NCBI RefSeq assembly: GCF_010894405.1
Contig: NZ_JAAIYA010000011.1
Location: forward strand, 248,001 to 312,000
Direction of reading: 5' to 3'
Length of the DNA: 64,000 nt
DNA from: Pyxidicoccus caerfyrddinensis
Lineage (GTDB): Bacteria; Myxococcota; Myxococcia; Myxococcales; Myxococcaceae
Shown here: piece after piece, positions 41,021 to 49,602 of the stretch
Layout: every line of letters starts with the position of its first letter
How positions within the stretch are numbered: the first letter of the stretch is position 1
Program-made: the position numbers and the translations under genes
Notes under the pieces: model-generated
Told to the model about the DNA's origin: nothing
Database searches by the model: none
The model's input: only the letters and a program-made list of their open reading frames with translations

Positions 41021-43404
41021 CACTTCACCCTCCGGCCGATCCGGCCGTCTTCCACCGCGTCCGCGACGGACATGGACGTGGGGTTCTCACAGAAGGAGCG
41101 CAGCTCCGGCGTCACGGTGCCGCAGATGGGGTTGCCGCCCGCCAGCACGTCGCGGCAGCTGCAGCGGCCCGTGTAGGGGCCCGCCGGTACCTGGCACTGC
41201 GCCTGGATGGTGTCCGGCGTCAGGTCCGCCACGCCGCAGCGCGTGGCCGCGTCCGCGGGGAAGGAGAGCAGGTCCTGGCACTTGCAGCTGCCCACCGTGC
41301 GGTCCAGCGCGGTCTTGAAGTCCTTCGCCGCGCGGCAGAAGCCGAGCACCTGCTCGGCCACCGTCCACTGGCCGTTGATGAGGGTGCCGCAGCGGGCGCC
41401 CGACTTGGACGTCGGCTTGCCGTCGAGGATGTCCTCGCAGGTGCAGAAGCCCTGCATGTAGCCGATGAGCGAGTCGCGCAGGGAGATGCCCGTTTCGATG
41501 CGCGTGGTGTTGCGCTTGAGCACGTTGAAGCCCGAGCCGCCCTTGGCGATGTAGTCGTTGACGGCGATCTTGTACGTGCCGTTGGGGTCCAGCGCCTTGC
41601 TGTTGATCTGGATGTCCGTGCCCGGGTTGGCGTAGCACCGGCCCTCTCCGGCGGCGGAAGACTCATCCTCGAGGCACTGCCAGGCGGCATGACCCGTGCG
41701 GTTCTCCGTGGGGCAGTCCGTGGCGTTCTTCGCCGTCTCGCAGGGGATGCGCAGGTCGTTCAGCTGCACCTGGGCGCAGTCCATGGTGAAGCGCGCGCCG
41801 GAAATCTGTGCCTGGCTGACGCAGCCGCGCTCGGCGGAGCGCTCGGCCACGAAGTTGAACATCTCCTGCATCTCGTTGCCGGAGAGGTACATGATGTTGA
41901 TGGTGTTCTCGAAGGGGAACACGTTGAACATCGACTCCTGCGTCACCACGCCGGCATAGAGGTTGTCGCGGATGCCCAGCGAGTTGGTGAGCGCCATCTC
42001 CGCCTCGACGCGGCGGCGCTTGCGCATGGAGTCCGCGGCCACGTTGCCCAGCGGCGAGTCACCGCCCGAGGAGTTGTTGCGGCGCTGCACGTCGCGCGGG
42101 GCGTAGGAGAAGATGTTGGTCAGCTGCAGCTTGAAGTCCATGCCCAGGATGTAGGGCTGGAGCAGCTGCGTCGTGTCCCGGTCCTCCTGGTTGCGGCACG
42201 CCTGGATCGCGGCGCGCACGTCCGGGTTCTGGATGAACTGACCCTCCGTCCAGAAGATGCTCGAGTCGTACCGGTAGCGGCGCATGGCGTCGTTGCACCA
42301 GAGCGCGTCCAGCGGGAAGACGCGGTAGTCCTGGCTGAGCACCTCGGCGCCCTCACCCTGGCCGGCGACCTCCGGCATCTTCACCACCAGCTCCAGCCGG
42401 CCCACGTACTTGGAGAAGGCGCCCGAGTGCGCGAGCACCACCTTGCGGCCGCTGGGGTCCACGAGCAGCTGCGGCGGGTTGAGCACCACGTGCAGGTGGC
42501 CGCCCAGCACCACGTCCACGCCGGACACGCCGGGGATGAGCACGCGCACCACCGACTTCTCGTCACCCTCGGGGCCGAACCACTCCAGCACCTGCCACGG
42601 GCTCTTGGCGCGCTGGATGAAGGACTTCGCGCGGCCGTACTCGTAATAGGCCTCGTAGCCCTGGATGACGTCCTGGTCCTCGGTGAGGCCCAGGTGGCTG
42701 ACGATGACGACGAGGTCCGTCACCGGGCGCAGCAGCTCCACGTAGGCGCGCACCACCTCGTTCTGCTCCAGCGGGGTGACCTGCAGGCTGTTGCCACCCT
42801 CGACGATGGAGTTGAGCGAGGAGATGTTGGCCATGCCGATGACACCGACCCGCACGCCCTTGACGTTGCGGATGGTGTACGGCTCGGTCTCGAGCCCCGC
42901 CTGGTTGCTGCCCACCGCGCGCCAGTCGTTCCACATGTAGTTGGCGGCCAGCAGCGGGAAGGTCGCGTTGTCCCGCGCGCGCTGGACGAAGTTGAGCGCG
43001 CCCGCGTCGAACTCGTGGTTGCCCACCACCGCCGCGTCCAGGCGGGTCTGCGAGAGGAACTTGAATTCCACCTCGCCGGTGTTGATGTTGAAGATGGGCG
43101 CGCCCTGGAAGCAGTCACCCGAGTCCAGGTGGATGACCCGGTCGCCCTTCTCCCGCTCGCGCTTGAGGAGCGCCGCCATGCGCGTCGCGCCACCGAAGGG
43201 ACCGGCCTCCGGGATGAGTCCCAGGTCCTGGTCCGTCTTCAGCGGGGCGAAGTCATAGGGGATGAGGCGCGAGTGGATGTCGGAGGTATGCAGGAGAGTG
43301 AGACGCACCTCCTGCCCCGCGAGGTTGTAATCCTGGCCTTCCACCACCGGCATACACGAAGCCGTAGCCAGGGCACAGGAGAGGCCGAGCAGGACGCGAC
43401 GCAT
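41020..43404 (-). CDS. 5'-nucleotidase/2',3'-cyclic phosphodiesterase-type lipoprotein with Cys repeat tail
   Basis: Secreted metallophosphoesterase of the UshA/SoxB type. The 794-residue protein has a lipoprotein signal (lipobox ATASC), then the metal site motifs HTSDIHSRL, DSGDCFQG, GNHEFD, SHLGLTED and GGHLHVV (residues about 35-300), and a 5'-nucleotidase C-terminal domain (SPLGNVAADSMRKRR, NSLGIRDNL). From about residue 650 there are three copies of a cysteine module C-x-C-x-D-[ILV]-L...CG...C. ATG 43404 is used rather than the TTG at 43407. It heads a three-gene reverse unit with a lipoprotein and a barrel. Confidence 0.85.
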   Translation of the reverse strand: MRRVLLGLSCALATASCMPVVEGQDYNLAGQEVRLTLLHTSDIHSRLIPYDFAPLKTDQDLGLIPEAGPFGGATRMAALLKREREKGDRVIHLDSGDCFQGAPIFNINTGEVEFKFLSQTRLDAAVVGNHEFDAGALNFVQRARDNATFPLLAANYMWNDWRAVGSNQAGLETEPYTIRNVKGVRVGVIGMANISSLNSIVEGGNSLQVTPLEQNEVVRAYVELLRPVTDLVVIVSHLGLTEDQDVIQGYEAYYEYGRAKSFIQRAKSPWQVLEWFGPEGDEKSVVRVLIPGVSGVDVVLGGHLHVVLNPPQLLVDPSGRKVVLAHSGAFSKYVGRLELVVKMPEVAGQGEGAEVLSQDYRVFPLDALWCNDAMRRYRYDSSIFWTEGQFIQNPDVRAAIQACRNQEDRDTTQLLQPYILGMDFKLQLTNIFSYAPRDVQRRNNSSGGDSPLGNVAADSMRKRRRVEAEMALTNSLGIRDNLYAGVVTQESMFNVFPFENTINIMYLSGNEMQEMFNFVAERSAERGCVSQAQISGARFTMDCAQVQLNDLRIPCETAKNATDCPTENRTGHAAWQCLEDESSAAGEGRCYANPGTDIQINSKALDPNGTYKIAVNDYIAKGGSGFNVLKRNTTRIETGISLRDSLIGYMQGFCTCEDILDGKPTSKSGARCGTLINGQWTVAEQVLGFCRAAKDFKTALDRTVGSCKCQDLLSFPADAATRCGVADLTPDTIQAQCQVPAGPYTGRCSCRDVLAGGNPICGTVTPELRSFCENPTSMSVADAVEDGRIGRRVK
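41070..41455 (-). repeat. Triplicated four-cysteine module in the nucleotidase tail
   Basis: Three tandem protein modules read FCTCEDIL..CG..C, SCKCQDLL..CG..C and RCSCRDVL..CG..C. Each has two cysteines in C-x-C, then CG, then a fourth cysteine. The DNA copies are diverged. Confidence 0.65.
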
Positions 43405-43548
43405 CAAGAGAGATTCCGTGTTTCAGGGGGAGGACAACGCTAAAGCCGGCGCACCGTACGGGATCATGCTCTGTCCGGCAAGCAACGCAGGCATCACATT
43501 CCTTCTCCATCACCATCGCGGTCCTACTCCCCAGGAGAGCAGGCAGAC

Positions 43549-44268
43549 ATGAAGCCCGGTCATTCCAGTGTGACTGACATCGAGATCATCGAGGATTTCT
43601 CGTCCACGGCGCGCTGCGACGAGGGCTTCTTGCGAGTGCGGCGGCTGCGCTGCCGCAACCGGCGCGCGGACGGCTCGTCGTCTTCCGTGTACCGGGTGGA
43701 CGTGGTGGACCGGCCCCGGCTGGACGCCGTCGCGGTGCTCGTCTTCCGACGCGGCGCGTCGGGTGCTCCCGAGGCCTCCGGGGCCGCCGGGTCGCCCGGT
43801 TCCATCGAAGTGCTGACGCGGATGAACCTGCGGCCCGCGGCGTACTTCCGGAAGGACAACCGGGGGGCCATGACGGTGCCGGACCCGGCGGCGGGGTACC
43901 TGCGCGTGGAGGAGATCGTCGCGGGGCTGTTGGAGCCGGAGGACAAGGGCGAGGAGGGCCTGAGGCGGCGCGCGGCGGAGGAGGTGCGCGAGGAGGCGGG
44001 CTACGCGGTGAAGCCCGAGGACATCCACCTGCTGGGCGGCGCCTTCTTCCTCGCGCCGGGCATCCTCTCGGAGAAGGTGTTCCCCGCGGCCGTGGACGTG
44101 ACGGGCCTGGAGCCGGTGGATCCGGAGGGGGACGGCACGCCGCTGGAGGAGGGCACGCAGCTGCACTGGCGGCCGCTCACGGAGGTGCTGGAGGCGTGCC
44201 GGCGCGGTGACATCCCGGATGCGAAGACGGAGGTGGCGCTGACGCGGCTGCTTGCCCGCCAGGCCTGA
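43549..44268 (+). CDS. Nudix hydrolase with substituted Nudix box
   Basis: Probably hydrolyses ADP-sugar or similar nucleoside diphosphates. The 239-residue protein has a Nudix-like box ending EEVREEAGY (about residues 140-150), with two differences from the canonical G-x5-E-x7-R-E-U-x-E-E-x-G-U: the first Gly is Pro and the Arg is Glu. The metal-binding glutamates are kept. AGGAGAG lies 10 bases before ATG 43549. It is divergent from the nucleotidase gene (144-base gap) and 101 bases before the transporter. Confidence 0.8.
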   Translation: MKPGHSSVTDIEIIEDFSSTARCDEGFLRVRRLRCRNRRADGSSSSVYRVDVVDRPRLDAVAVLVFRRGASGAPEASGAAGSPGSIEVLTRMNLRPAAYFRKDNRGAMTVPDPAAGYLRVEEIVAGLLEPEDKGEEGLRRRAAEEVREEAGYAVKPEDIHLLGGAFFLAPGILSEKVFPAAVDVTGLEPVDPEGDGTPLEEGTQLHWRPLTEVLEACRRGDIPDAKTEVALTRLLARQA

Positions 44269-44369
44269 GACGCGGGGCGTGCGGCGACGAAACGCGGCGC
44301 CGGGTTCCTCCGGGCCGCGGACCGGGGTAGGGTGCGCGGCGTCGAGTCACCCACTGCCGAGGTCGCTGC

Positions 44370-45842
44370 ATGTCGTCGCTGCCCCCCTGGCTGGCCCAGC
44401 TGCTGCCCATCCTCATCCTGCTGGGGGCCATCGCCCTCGTCCTGGCGCGCCTGCCCAAGGTGGAGCTGGGGCACACGGACGCGTTCCGGCGCCGCCGCTT
44501 CTACAACTGGTTCCCGCTGGGGATGACGTACGCGTTCCTCTACATGGGGCGCTACAACGTCAACGTGGCCACCAGCGCGCTGGGCAGCCGCACCACCAAC
44601 GCGGACTTCGGCACCATCTTCTTCTGGGGCACGCTGGTCTACGGCTTCGCCTTCCTCCTCAACGGCCCGCTGACGGACCGGCTCGGGGGACGGAAGACCA
44701 TCCTGATGTCGGCGGCCGGCTCTTCGGTGGCCAACGTCGCCATGGGCGCGGTGGTGTACGCGGTGGTGACGCAGGACTGGCAGCCGCCCGGCGGCCTCGT
44801 CGCGACGCTGTCGTTCCTCTACGCCGTCAACATGTACTTCCAGAGCTTCGGCGCGGTCTCCATCGTCAAGGTGAACGCGTCCTGGTTCCACGTGCGCGAG
44901 CGCGGCCAGCTGGGCGGCGTCTTCGGCATCCTCATCTCGCTGGGCGTCTACTTCGCCTACGACTGGAGCCGGCTCGTCGTGCAGGCGGCGCCGGTGTACT
45001 GGGTGTTCTTCGTGCCCGCCGCCATCCTCGCGGCCTTCCTGGTGCTGGACTTCTTCGTCATCCGTGACACGCCCGGCCAGACGGGTCATCCGGACTTCGA
45101 CACCGCGGACGCGTCCTCCGGGGACACCGGCGCTCCGCTGGGCGTGTGGCCCGTCTTCAAGCGGATGATGAGCAACCCCACCATCATCGTCATCCTCTGC
45201 ATCGAGTTCTGCAGCGGCTTCATGCGCAACGCCATCATGCAGTGGTACCCCAAGTTCGCGAAGGCCACCGGCATCGGTGAGGCCTTCGTGGCGGCCAACT
45301 GGGGCATGCTGCTGTGCGTGGCCGGCATCACCGGCGGCATGTTCGCCGGCGTCATCAGCGACCGCGTCTTCGACTCGCGCCGCGGCCCCGTCTCCGCGGT
45401 GCTCTACGCGGGCATGTCCCTGGGCGCGGTGGCCACCCTGTTCCTCCTGGACAGCGTGGCCCTGGGGTGGACGGTCATCTTCATGTCCCTGTGCGTCATC
45501 GGCGTGCACGGCATGCTGTCCGGCACGGCCAGCATGGACTTCGGCGGCAAGAAGAACGCGGGCCTCGCCGTGGGCATCATCGACGGCGCCGTGTACGCGG
45601 GCACCGCCCTCCAGTCGATTCTGCTGGGCTCCATCCTCCCCGCGGGCGACCTGGCGAAGACTCCGGGCAACTGGGGCAACTGGCCGCTGGCCATGCTCCC
45701 GCTGTCGTTCCTGGGACTGGTGCTGGCCAGCCGGGTGTGGAACGCCAAGCCCCAGCCGAAGGGGGCCTCGCTGCCCACCGCGGCGCCCATTCCGTCGCCT
45801 TCCGACGCCGCCCCGGCCTCGCGGACCGGCACCGGAGGGTAA
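44370..45842 (+). CDS. Organophosphate:phosphate antiporter family (MFS) transporter
   Basis: Twelve-helix transporter of the GlpT/UhpT (OPA) type. The 490-residue protein contains FLYMGRYNVNVATSAL, the A-motif-like GPLTDRLGGRKTILM, FHVRERGQLGGVFGI, QWYPKFAKATG and SDRVFDSRRGPVSA. Its substrate is unknown but the family carries phosphorylated sugars, glycerol-3-phosphate or phosphoglycerate in exchange for Pi. The N-terminus has an extra hydrophobic helix (LAQLLPILILLGAIALVLARL) before the MFS core, which is uncommon. ATG 44370 has GAGGT upstream. Confidence 0.88.
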   Translation: MSSLPPWLAQLLPILILLGAIALVLARLPKVELGHTDAFRRRRFYNWFPLGMTYAFLYMGRYNVNVATSALGSRTTNADFGTIFFWGTLVYGFAFLLNGPLTDRLGGRKTILMSAAGSSVANVAMGAVVYAVVTQDWQPPGGLVATLSFLYAVNMYFQSFGAVSIVKVNASWFHVRERGQLGGVFGILISLGVYFAYDWSRLVVQAAPVYWVFFVPAAILAAFLVLDFFVIRDTPGQTGHPDFDTADASSGDTGAPLGVWPVFKRMMSNPTIIVILCIEFCSGFMRNAIMQWYPKFAKATGIGEAFVAANWGMLLCVAGITGGMFAGVISDRVFDSRRGPVSAVLYAGMSLGAVATLFLLDSVALGWTVIFMSLCVIGVHGMLSGTASMDFGGKKNAGLAVGIIDGAVYAGTALQSILLGSILPAGDLAKTPGNWGNWPLAMLPLSFLGLVLASRVWNAKPQPKGASLPTAAPIPSPSDAAPASRTGTGG

Positions 45843-45864
45843 CTCGTTCGTGCTTCAACGGACG

Positions 45865-45893
45865 TGTCACGCCCGGGTCACTCCCGCGTGACA
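45865..45893. repeat. 29-base dyad TGTCACGC-N13-GCGTGACA
   Basis: Perfect eight-base inverted repeat with 13-base spacer, 23 bases after the transporter stop and 23 bases before GTG 45917. Same outer six bases and same spacing as the dyad at 29154. It could be an RNA hairpin or operator; no T-tract follows. Confidence 0.6.
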
Positions 45894-45916
45894 GGGAGGT
45901 AACGTAGAGTGCGGGT

Positions 45917-47485
45917 GTGTCCCAGGCACCCGCATCCTTGCAGAGCCGCTTCGAGGTCCATGACCGGAAGCAGTTCGAGATAAAGCTCGAGTACCAGCCC
46001 ACCGGCACGGAGGAGACGCGCTACGTCGTCGAGGCGTACCTCTTCCTGCCCGGCAGCCTCAACATCGACGCGGAGACATACCCGCGCGCCGACTTCTACG
46101 CGGACATCCACAACTACGTGCGCTTCAAGACGCCGGTGATGGCGGTGGAGGAGCTGCTGTCGTCGGATGCCTCGCCGCTGGTGCGGCTGGAGGCATGGCT
46201 GCGCACGGGCATGGGCACCGAGAGCGACGTCGTCTACCAGGCGAAGCTGCTGTCGTGCGTGCTGCGCGGGGCGCTGCGCCGCTTCGCCATTGGCGTGGAG
46301 TCGCGCTGCGAGGGCACGGGCGGGCTGCCGGCGGACGCCTGCGCGATGCTGGAGGCGGACATCCTCGCCATGCAGTCCGGCGTCACGCGGGTGCTGGAGC
46401 GCTTCCGCGCGTGGCTGCGCTCGGCGGGAGAGTTGCGGCTGCAGGAGCGCCCGCGGGCGGCGCTGCGGCTGGTGGACGAGTACGTCAGCCTGCTCGTGGA
46501 GGGCGGCTTCCGGCGCTCGGTGGCGGACATGAAGGCGCTGCCGCGCGCGGAGCCGTGGGTGGGGCTGCGCAAGGGGCTGATGGAGGCGGTGCTGCGCGAG
46601 GAGGCCTACCGGAAGGAGCACCGGCTGCGCAGCGTGCTGAGCCCCACGGGGGACAACGAGGAGTACATCCAGCGGTTGGGCTTCCTGAAGAAGTTCTGCA
46701 TGAACGTGCTCTTCCTGTCCTCGAAGCGGAAGCAGAAGCGGCAGGGCTTCGAGGAGATGCTCTTCGCGTTCGCTGCGGGCGTGGCGATGACGTTCGCCAC
46801 CGCGGTGGCCTTCTGGGCGCAGGCGCGCTTCGCGCAGGCGAGCCTCAACTTCTTCCTCATCCTCGTCGTCGGCTACATGGTGAAGGACCGCATCAAGGAA
46901 GGCCTGCGGAAGATGCTCAGCCGCGTGGCGGCCACGCACCTGGCGGACCGGACGGCGGACCTGGTGGACCCCGTCACCGGGCGCGCGATTGGGACGTGCG
47001 AGGAGCGGGTGGACTACGGCCCGTCCCTGAAGGTACCGCCGGCCGTGTCCGCGCTGCGCCACCGCGACGACTTCCTCACCGCGTCCCAGGGCGAGCTGTC
47101 CGAGACGGTCATCCGCTACCGCAAGCACATCGACCTGGACGCGCGCCTGATGCCGCGCACGGAGCGGGGCCTGACGGGTGTCACAGACATCCTCCGGCTC
47201 AACGTGGAGCGCTTCCTGCGCGACATGGACGAGCCGGAATTGGCGCTGGAGTACGTGGACCTGGCGGACCTGTCCGTGGGGCACATCCGCGGCGCCAAGC
47301 GCTACCCGGTGGACGTGGTGTTCCGCTTCACGGTGGAAGAAGAAGAAACGGACCGGCGCGAGGAGACGACGCAGTTCGTCCGGCTGGTGCTGGACCGCAA
47401 CGGAATCCAGCGCATGCAGCGCTTCCCGGAGCCCTCGGCTCCTGGGACGCCCTCCGGCACCGTGCCCTGGCAGTCGGCCGCCTGA
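45917..47485 (+). CDS. Two-TM protein of unknown function
   Basis: A 522-residue protein without signal peptide. Residues 1-280 are a soluble part beginning RFEVHDRKQFEIKLEYQPTG. Two adjacent membrane helices follow at about residues 282-325 (LFAFAAGVAMTFATAVAFW and ASLNFFLILVVGYMVKD), then a basic amphipathic stretch and a C-terminal soluble domain (VIRYRKHIDLDARLMPR, ILRLNVERFLRDMDEPELALEYVD). Both soluble domains should face the cytoplasm. No family recognised. GTG 45917 is the annotated start; GGAGG occurs about 20 bases before it. Confidence 0.7.
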   Translation: MSQAPASLQSRFEVHDRKQFEIKLEYQPTGTEETRYVVEAYLFLPGSLNIDAETYPRADFYADIHNYVRFKTPVMAVEELLSSDASPLVRLEAWLRTGMGTESDVVYQAKLLSCVLRGALRRFAIGVESRCEGTGGLPADACAMLEADILAMQSGVTRVLERFRAWLRSAGELRLQERPRAALRLVDEYVSLLVEGGFRRSVADMKALPRAEPWVGLRKGLMEAVLREEAYRKEHRLRSVLSPTGDNEEYIQRLGFLKKFCMNVLFLSSKRKQKRQGFEEMLFAFAAGVAMTFATAVAFWAQARFAQASLNFFLILVVGYMVKDRIKEGLRKMLSRVAATHLADRTADLVDPVTGRAIGTCEERVDYGPSLKVPPAVSALRHRDDFLTASQGELSETVIRYRKHIDLDARLMPRTERGLTGVTDILRLNVERFLRDMDEPELALEYVDLADLSVGHIRGAKRYPVDVVFRFTVEEEETDRREETTQFVRLVLDRNGIQRMQRFPEPSAPGTPSGTVPWQSAA

Positions 47486-47540
47486 GCGGCACGGTTTCGG
47501 CGGCGCCCTCGCGCGGGCGCGGGTAATGTCCCCCGCGCTC

Positions 47541-48287
47541 ATGGCCTACGACGACTTCAAGAAACGCATCCGCGACGACTGGCGGGACACCCTGCGGGGT
47601 ATCCTGACGCGCGCCCGCTCGCTCGGTCCCCGGGCGGTGCTGGCGTTCGACCTGGACTCCACCCTCTTCGACAACCGGCCCCGGCAGGCCCGCATCCTCC
47701 GCGAGTTCGGCGCCACTCGCTCGCTCTCCGCCCTGGCCGTCTGCGCGCCCCACCACTGGGTGACGGGCTGGGACATGCGCGAGGCCATGCGGGCCTGCGG
47801 CCTGGAGGACGCCCAGGTGGAGGCCCACTTCCCGGAGGCCCGCCGCTTCTGGGTGGAGCGCTTCTTCACCAGCGACTACTGCGCTGACGACGTGGCGATT
47901 GAAGGCGCGGCCGCCTTCACCCACGCCGTGGTGGCGACGGGCGCGCTGCTCGTCTACGTCACCGGCCGGCACGAGGGCATGCGCCACGGCTCTGTCTCCT
48001 GCATGCGCCAGCACGGGCTGGCCATTCCGGACGAGCAGCAGGTCCACCTCTTCATGAAGCCCACGCTCCAGGAGGACGACGACGCCTTCAAGCGGGAGGC
48101 CCACGCGAAGCTGGGCCGGCTGGGCAGCGTGGTGGCCGCCTTCGACAACGAGCCCACCCACGCCAATGACTACCGGCGCAAGTTCCCCGAGGCCACCGTC
48201 ATCCATCTGGCCACGGACCATTCAGGCCGTCCGGTGGAGTTGTTGGAGGGCGTCGTCTCCGTCCCGCACTTCGCACTCGATTCGTGA
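47541..48287 (+). CDS. HAD-superfamily hydrolase
   Basis: The 248-residue cytoplasmic protein has HAD motif I DLDSTLFDN (catalytic Asp pair), motif II T in YVTGRHEGM, and an acidic motif IV FDNEPTHAND near the C-terminus. A cap insert lies between motifs I and II (CAPHHWVTGWDMREAM). It probably removes phosphate from a small metabolite; the substrate is not evident. ATG 47541 is taken; ATG 47526, five codons upstream, is also possible. It ends 71 bases before the first possible pdhA start. Confidence 0.82.
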   Translation: MAYDDFKKRIRDDWRDTLRGILTRARSLGPRAVLAFDLDSTLFDNRPRQARILREFGATRSLSALAVCAPHHWVTGWDMREAMRACGLEDAQVEAHFPEARRFWVERFFTSDYCADDVAIEGAAAFTHAVVATGALLVYVTGRHEGMRHGSVSCMRQHGLAIPDEQQVHLFMKPTLQEDDDAFKREAHAKLGRLGSVVAAFDNEPTHANDYRRKFPEATVIHLATDHSGRPVELLEGVVSVPHFALDS

Positions 48288-48406
48288 CGCACCGCGCCTG
48301 AAAGACAGGCGTGGCACAGAACGGTTTGTAGCGCTTTGAAGTCCCCCTGCCGCGCGCTATGAGGCGCTCGGCGTCCGCCGTCCCGCAAGACTCGGGGACG
48401 GCCTGC

Positions 48407-49549
48407 ATGGAGGCACCCGCGGTGGCCAGCCCGTACTCGAAGGAACAGCTGTTGACGATGTACCGGAAGATGTACCTCATCCGTCGCTTCGAGGAGCGCG
48501 CGGGTCAGCAGTACACGCTGGGGAAGATCGCCGGCTTCTGCCACCTCTACATCGGCCAGGAGGCCGTGGCGGTGGGCCCCATCGAAGCCATCCGTCCTGA
48601 CGACTACATGCTGAGCGCGTACCGCGACCACGGCCAGCCGCTGGCCCGCGGCGCCGACGCGGGCATGGTGATGGCGGAGCTGTTCGGCCGCGGCACCGGC
48701 TACAGCAAGGGCAAGGGCGGCTCGATGCACATCTTCGACATCGAGCACCACTTCTATGGCGGCTACGGCATCGTCGGCGGGCAGATTCCGCTCGCCGCGG
48801 GCATGGCCTTCGCCAGCCGCTACCGCAACGAGGACCGCGTCACGGTCTGCTACTTCGGCGACGCGGCGGCCAACCAGGGCGCCTTCCACGAGACGCTCAA
48901 CATGGCGTCCAAGTGGAAGCTGCCGGTCATCTACATCTGCGAGAACAACCGCTACGGCATGGGCACGGCCATCTCCCGCACCTCCGCGGTGCCGGAAATC
49001 TACAAGCGCGCCAGCGCCTACGACATGCGCGGCGAGCCGGTGGACGGCATGGACTGCCTGAAGATGTACGAGGCGGTGAAGGACGCCGCCGCGTGGTGCC
49101 GCGCGGGCAAGGGCCCGGTGCTGCTGGAGGCCAACACCTACCGCTTCCGCGGCCACTCCATGGCGGACCCCGCCACCTACCGCAGCAAGACGGAGGTGGA
49201 GGAGGAGCGCACCAAGAACGACCCCATCCCCAAGCTGCGCGCGTACGCCCTCAAGAACAAGCTGGGCGCCGACGCCGACTTCGAGGCGATTGAAGAGGAC
49301 GTGAAGGCGCAGGTGGACGCGGCGGTGAAGTTCGCGGACGAGTCCCCGGAGCCCAGCGTCGAAGAGCTGTGGCGGGACACCATCGTGGACGAGGGCGAGC
49401 AGGACGTGCGCCCCCGCGAGCGCGTGCTGGGCGTGAAGGTGACGAACTGGCCGAAGTACCCGAGCGGCCAGGAGCTGAAGGTGACGTGGGACCTCGAGCC
49501 CCGCGAGCAGGCCGAGCAGGCTGACAAGAAGGCGGGCCTGAGCCGCTAA
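48407..49549 (+). CDS. pdhA: Pyruvate dehydrogenase E1 component, alpha subunit
   Basis: Thiamine-pyrophosphate-dependent decarboxylation of pyruvate with the beta subunit. The 380-residue protein contains the TPP-binding region GDAAANQGAFHETLNMA and NNRYGMGT, the phosphorylation-loop-type sequence RFRGHSMADPATYRSK, and the N-terminal YRKMYLIRRFEERAGQQYTLGKIAGFCHLYIGQEA. Start may be ATG 48407 or ATG 48359, which would add 16 residues; neither has a strong ribosome site. E1beta and E2 follow in one operon, but no E3 is present. Confidence 0.95.
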   Translation: MEAPAVASPYSKEQLLTMYRKMYLIRRFEERAGQQYTLGKIAGFCHLYIGQEAVAVGPIEAIRPDDYMLSAYRDHGQPLARGADAGMVMAELFGRGTGYSKGKGGSMHIFDIEHHFYGGYGIVGGQIPLAAGMAFASRYRNEDRVTVCYFGDAAANQGAFHETLNMASKWKLPVIYICENNRYGMGTAISRTSAVPEIYKRASAYDMRGEPVDGMDCLKMYEAVKDAAAWCRAGKGPVLLEANTYRFRGHSMADPATYRSKTEVEEERTKNDPIPKLRAYALKNKLGADADFEAIEEDVKAQVDAAVKFADESPEPSVEELWRDTIVDEGEQDVRPRERVLGVKVTNWPKYPSGQELKVTWDLEPREQAEQADKKAGLSR

Positions 49550-49602
49550 CGCGCCAAGAGCCCCTCCACCCAACCCTTTTTCGATTCCCTTCGGAGCTGA
49601 CG

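Noticed and set aside
48312-48330. Sigma-54-like sequence TGGCAC ... TTTGTA before pdhA
   Set aside because: Spacing between the GG and GC elements is about three bases too long and the GC is absent.
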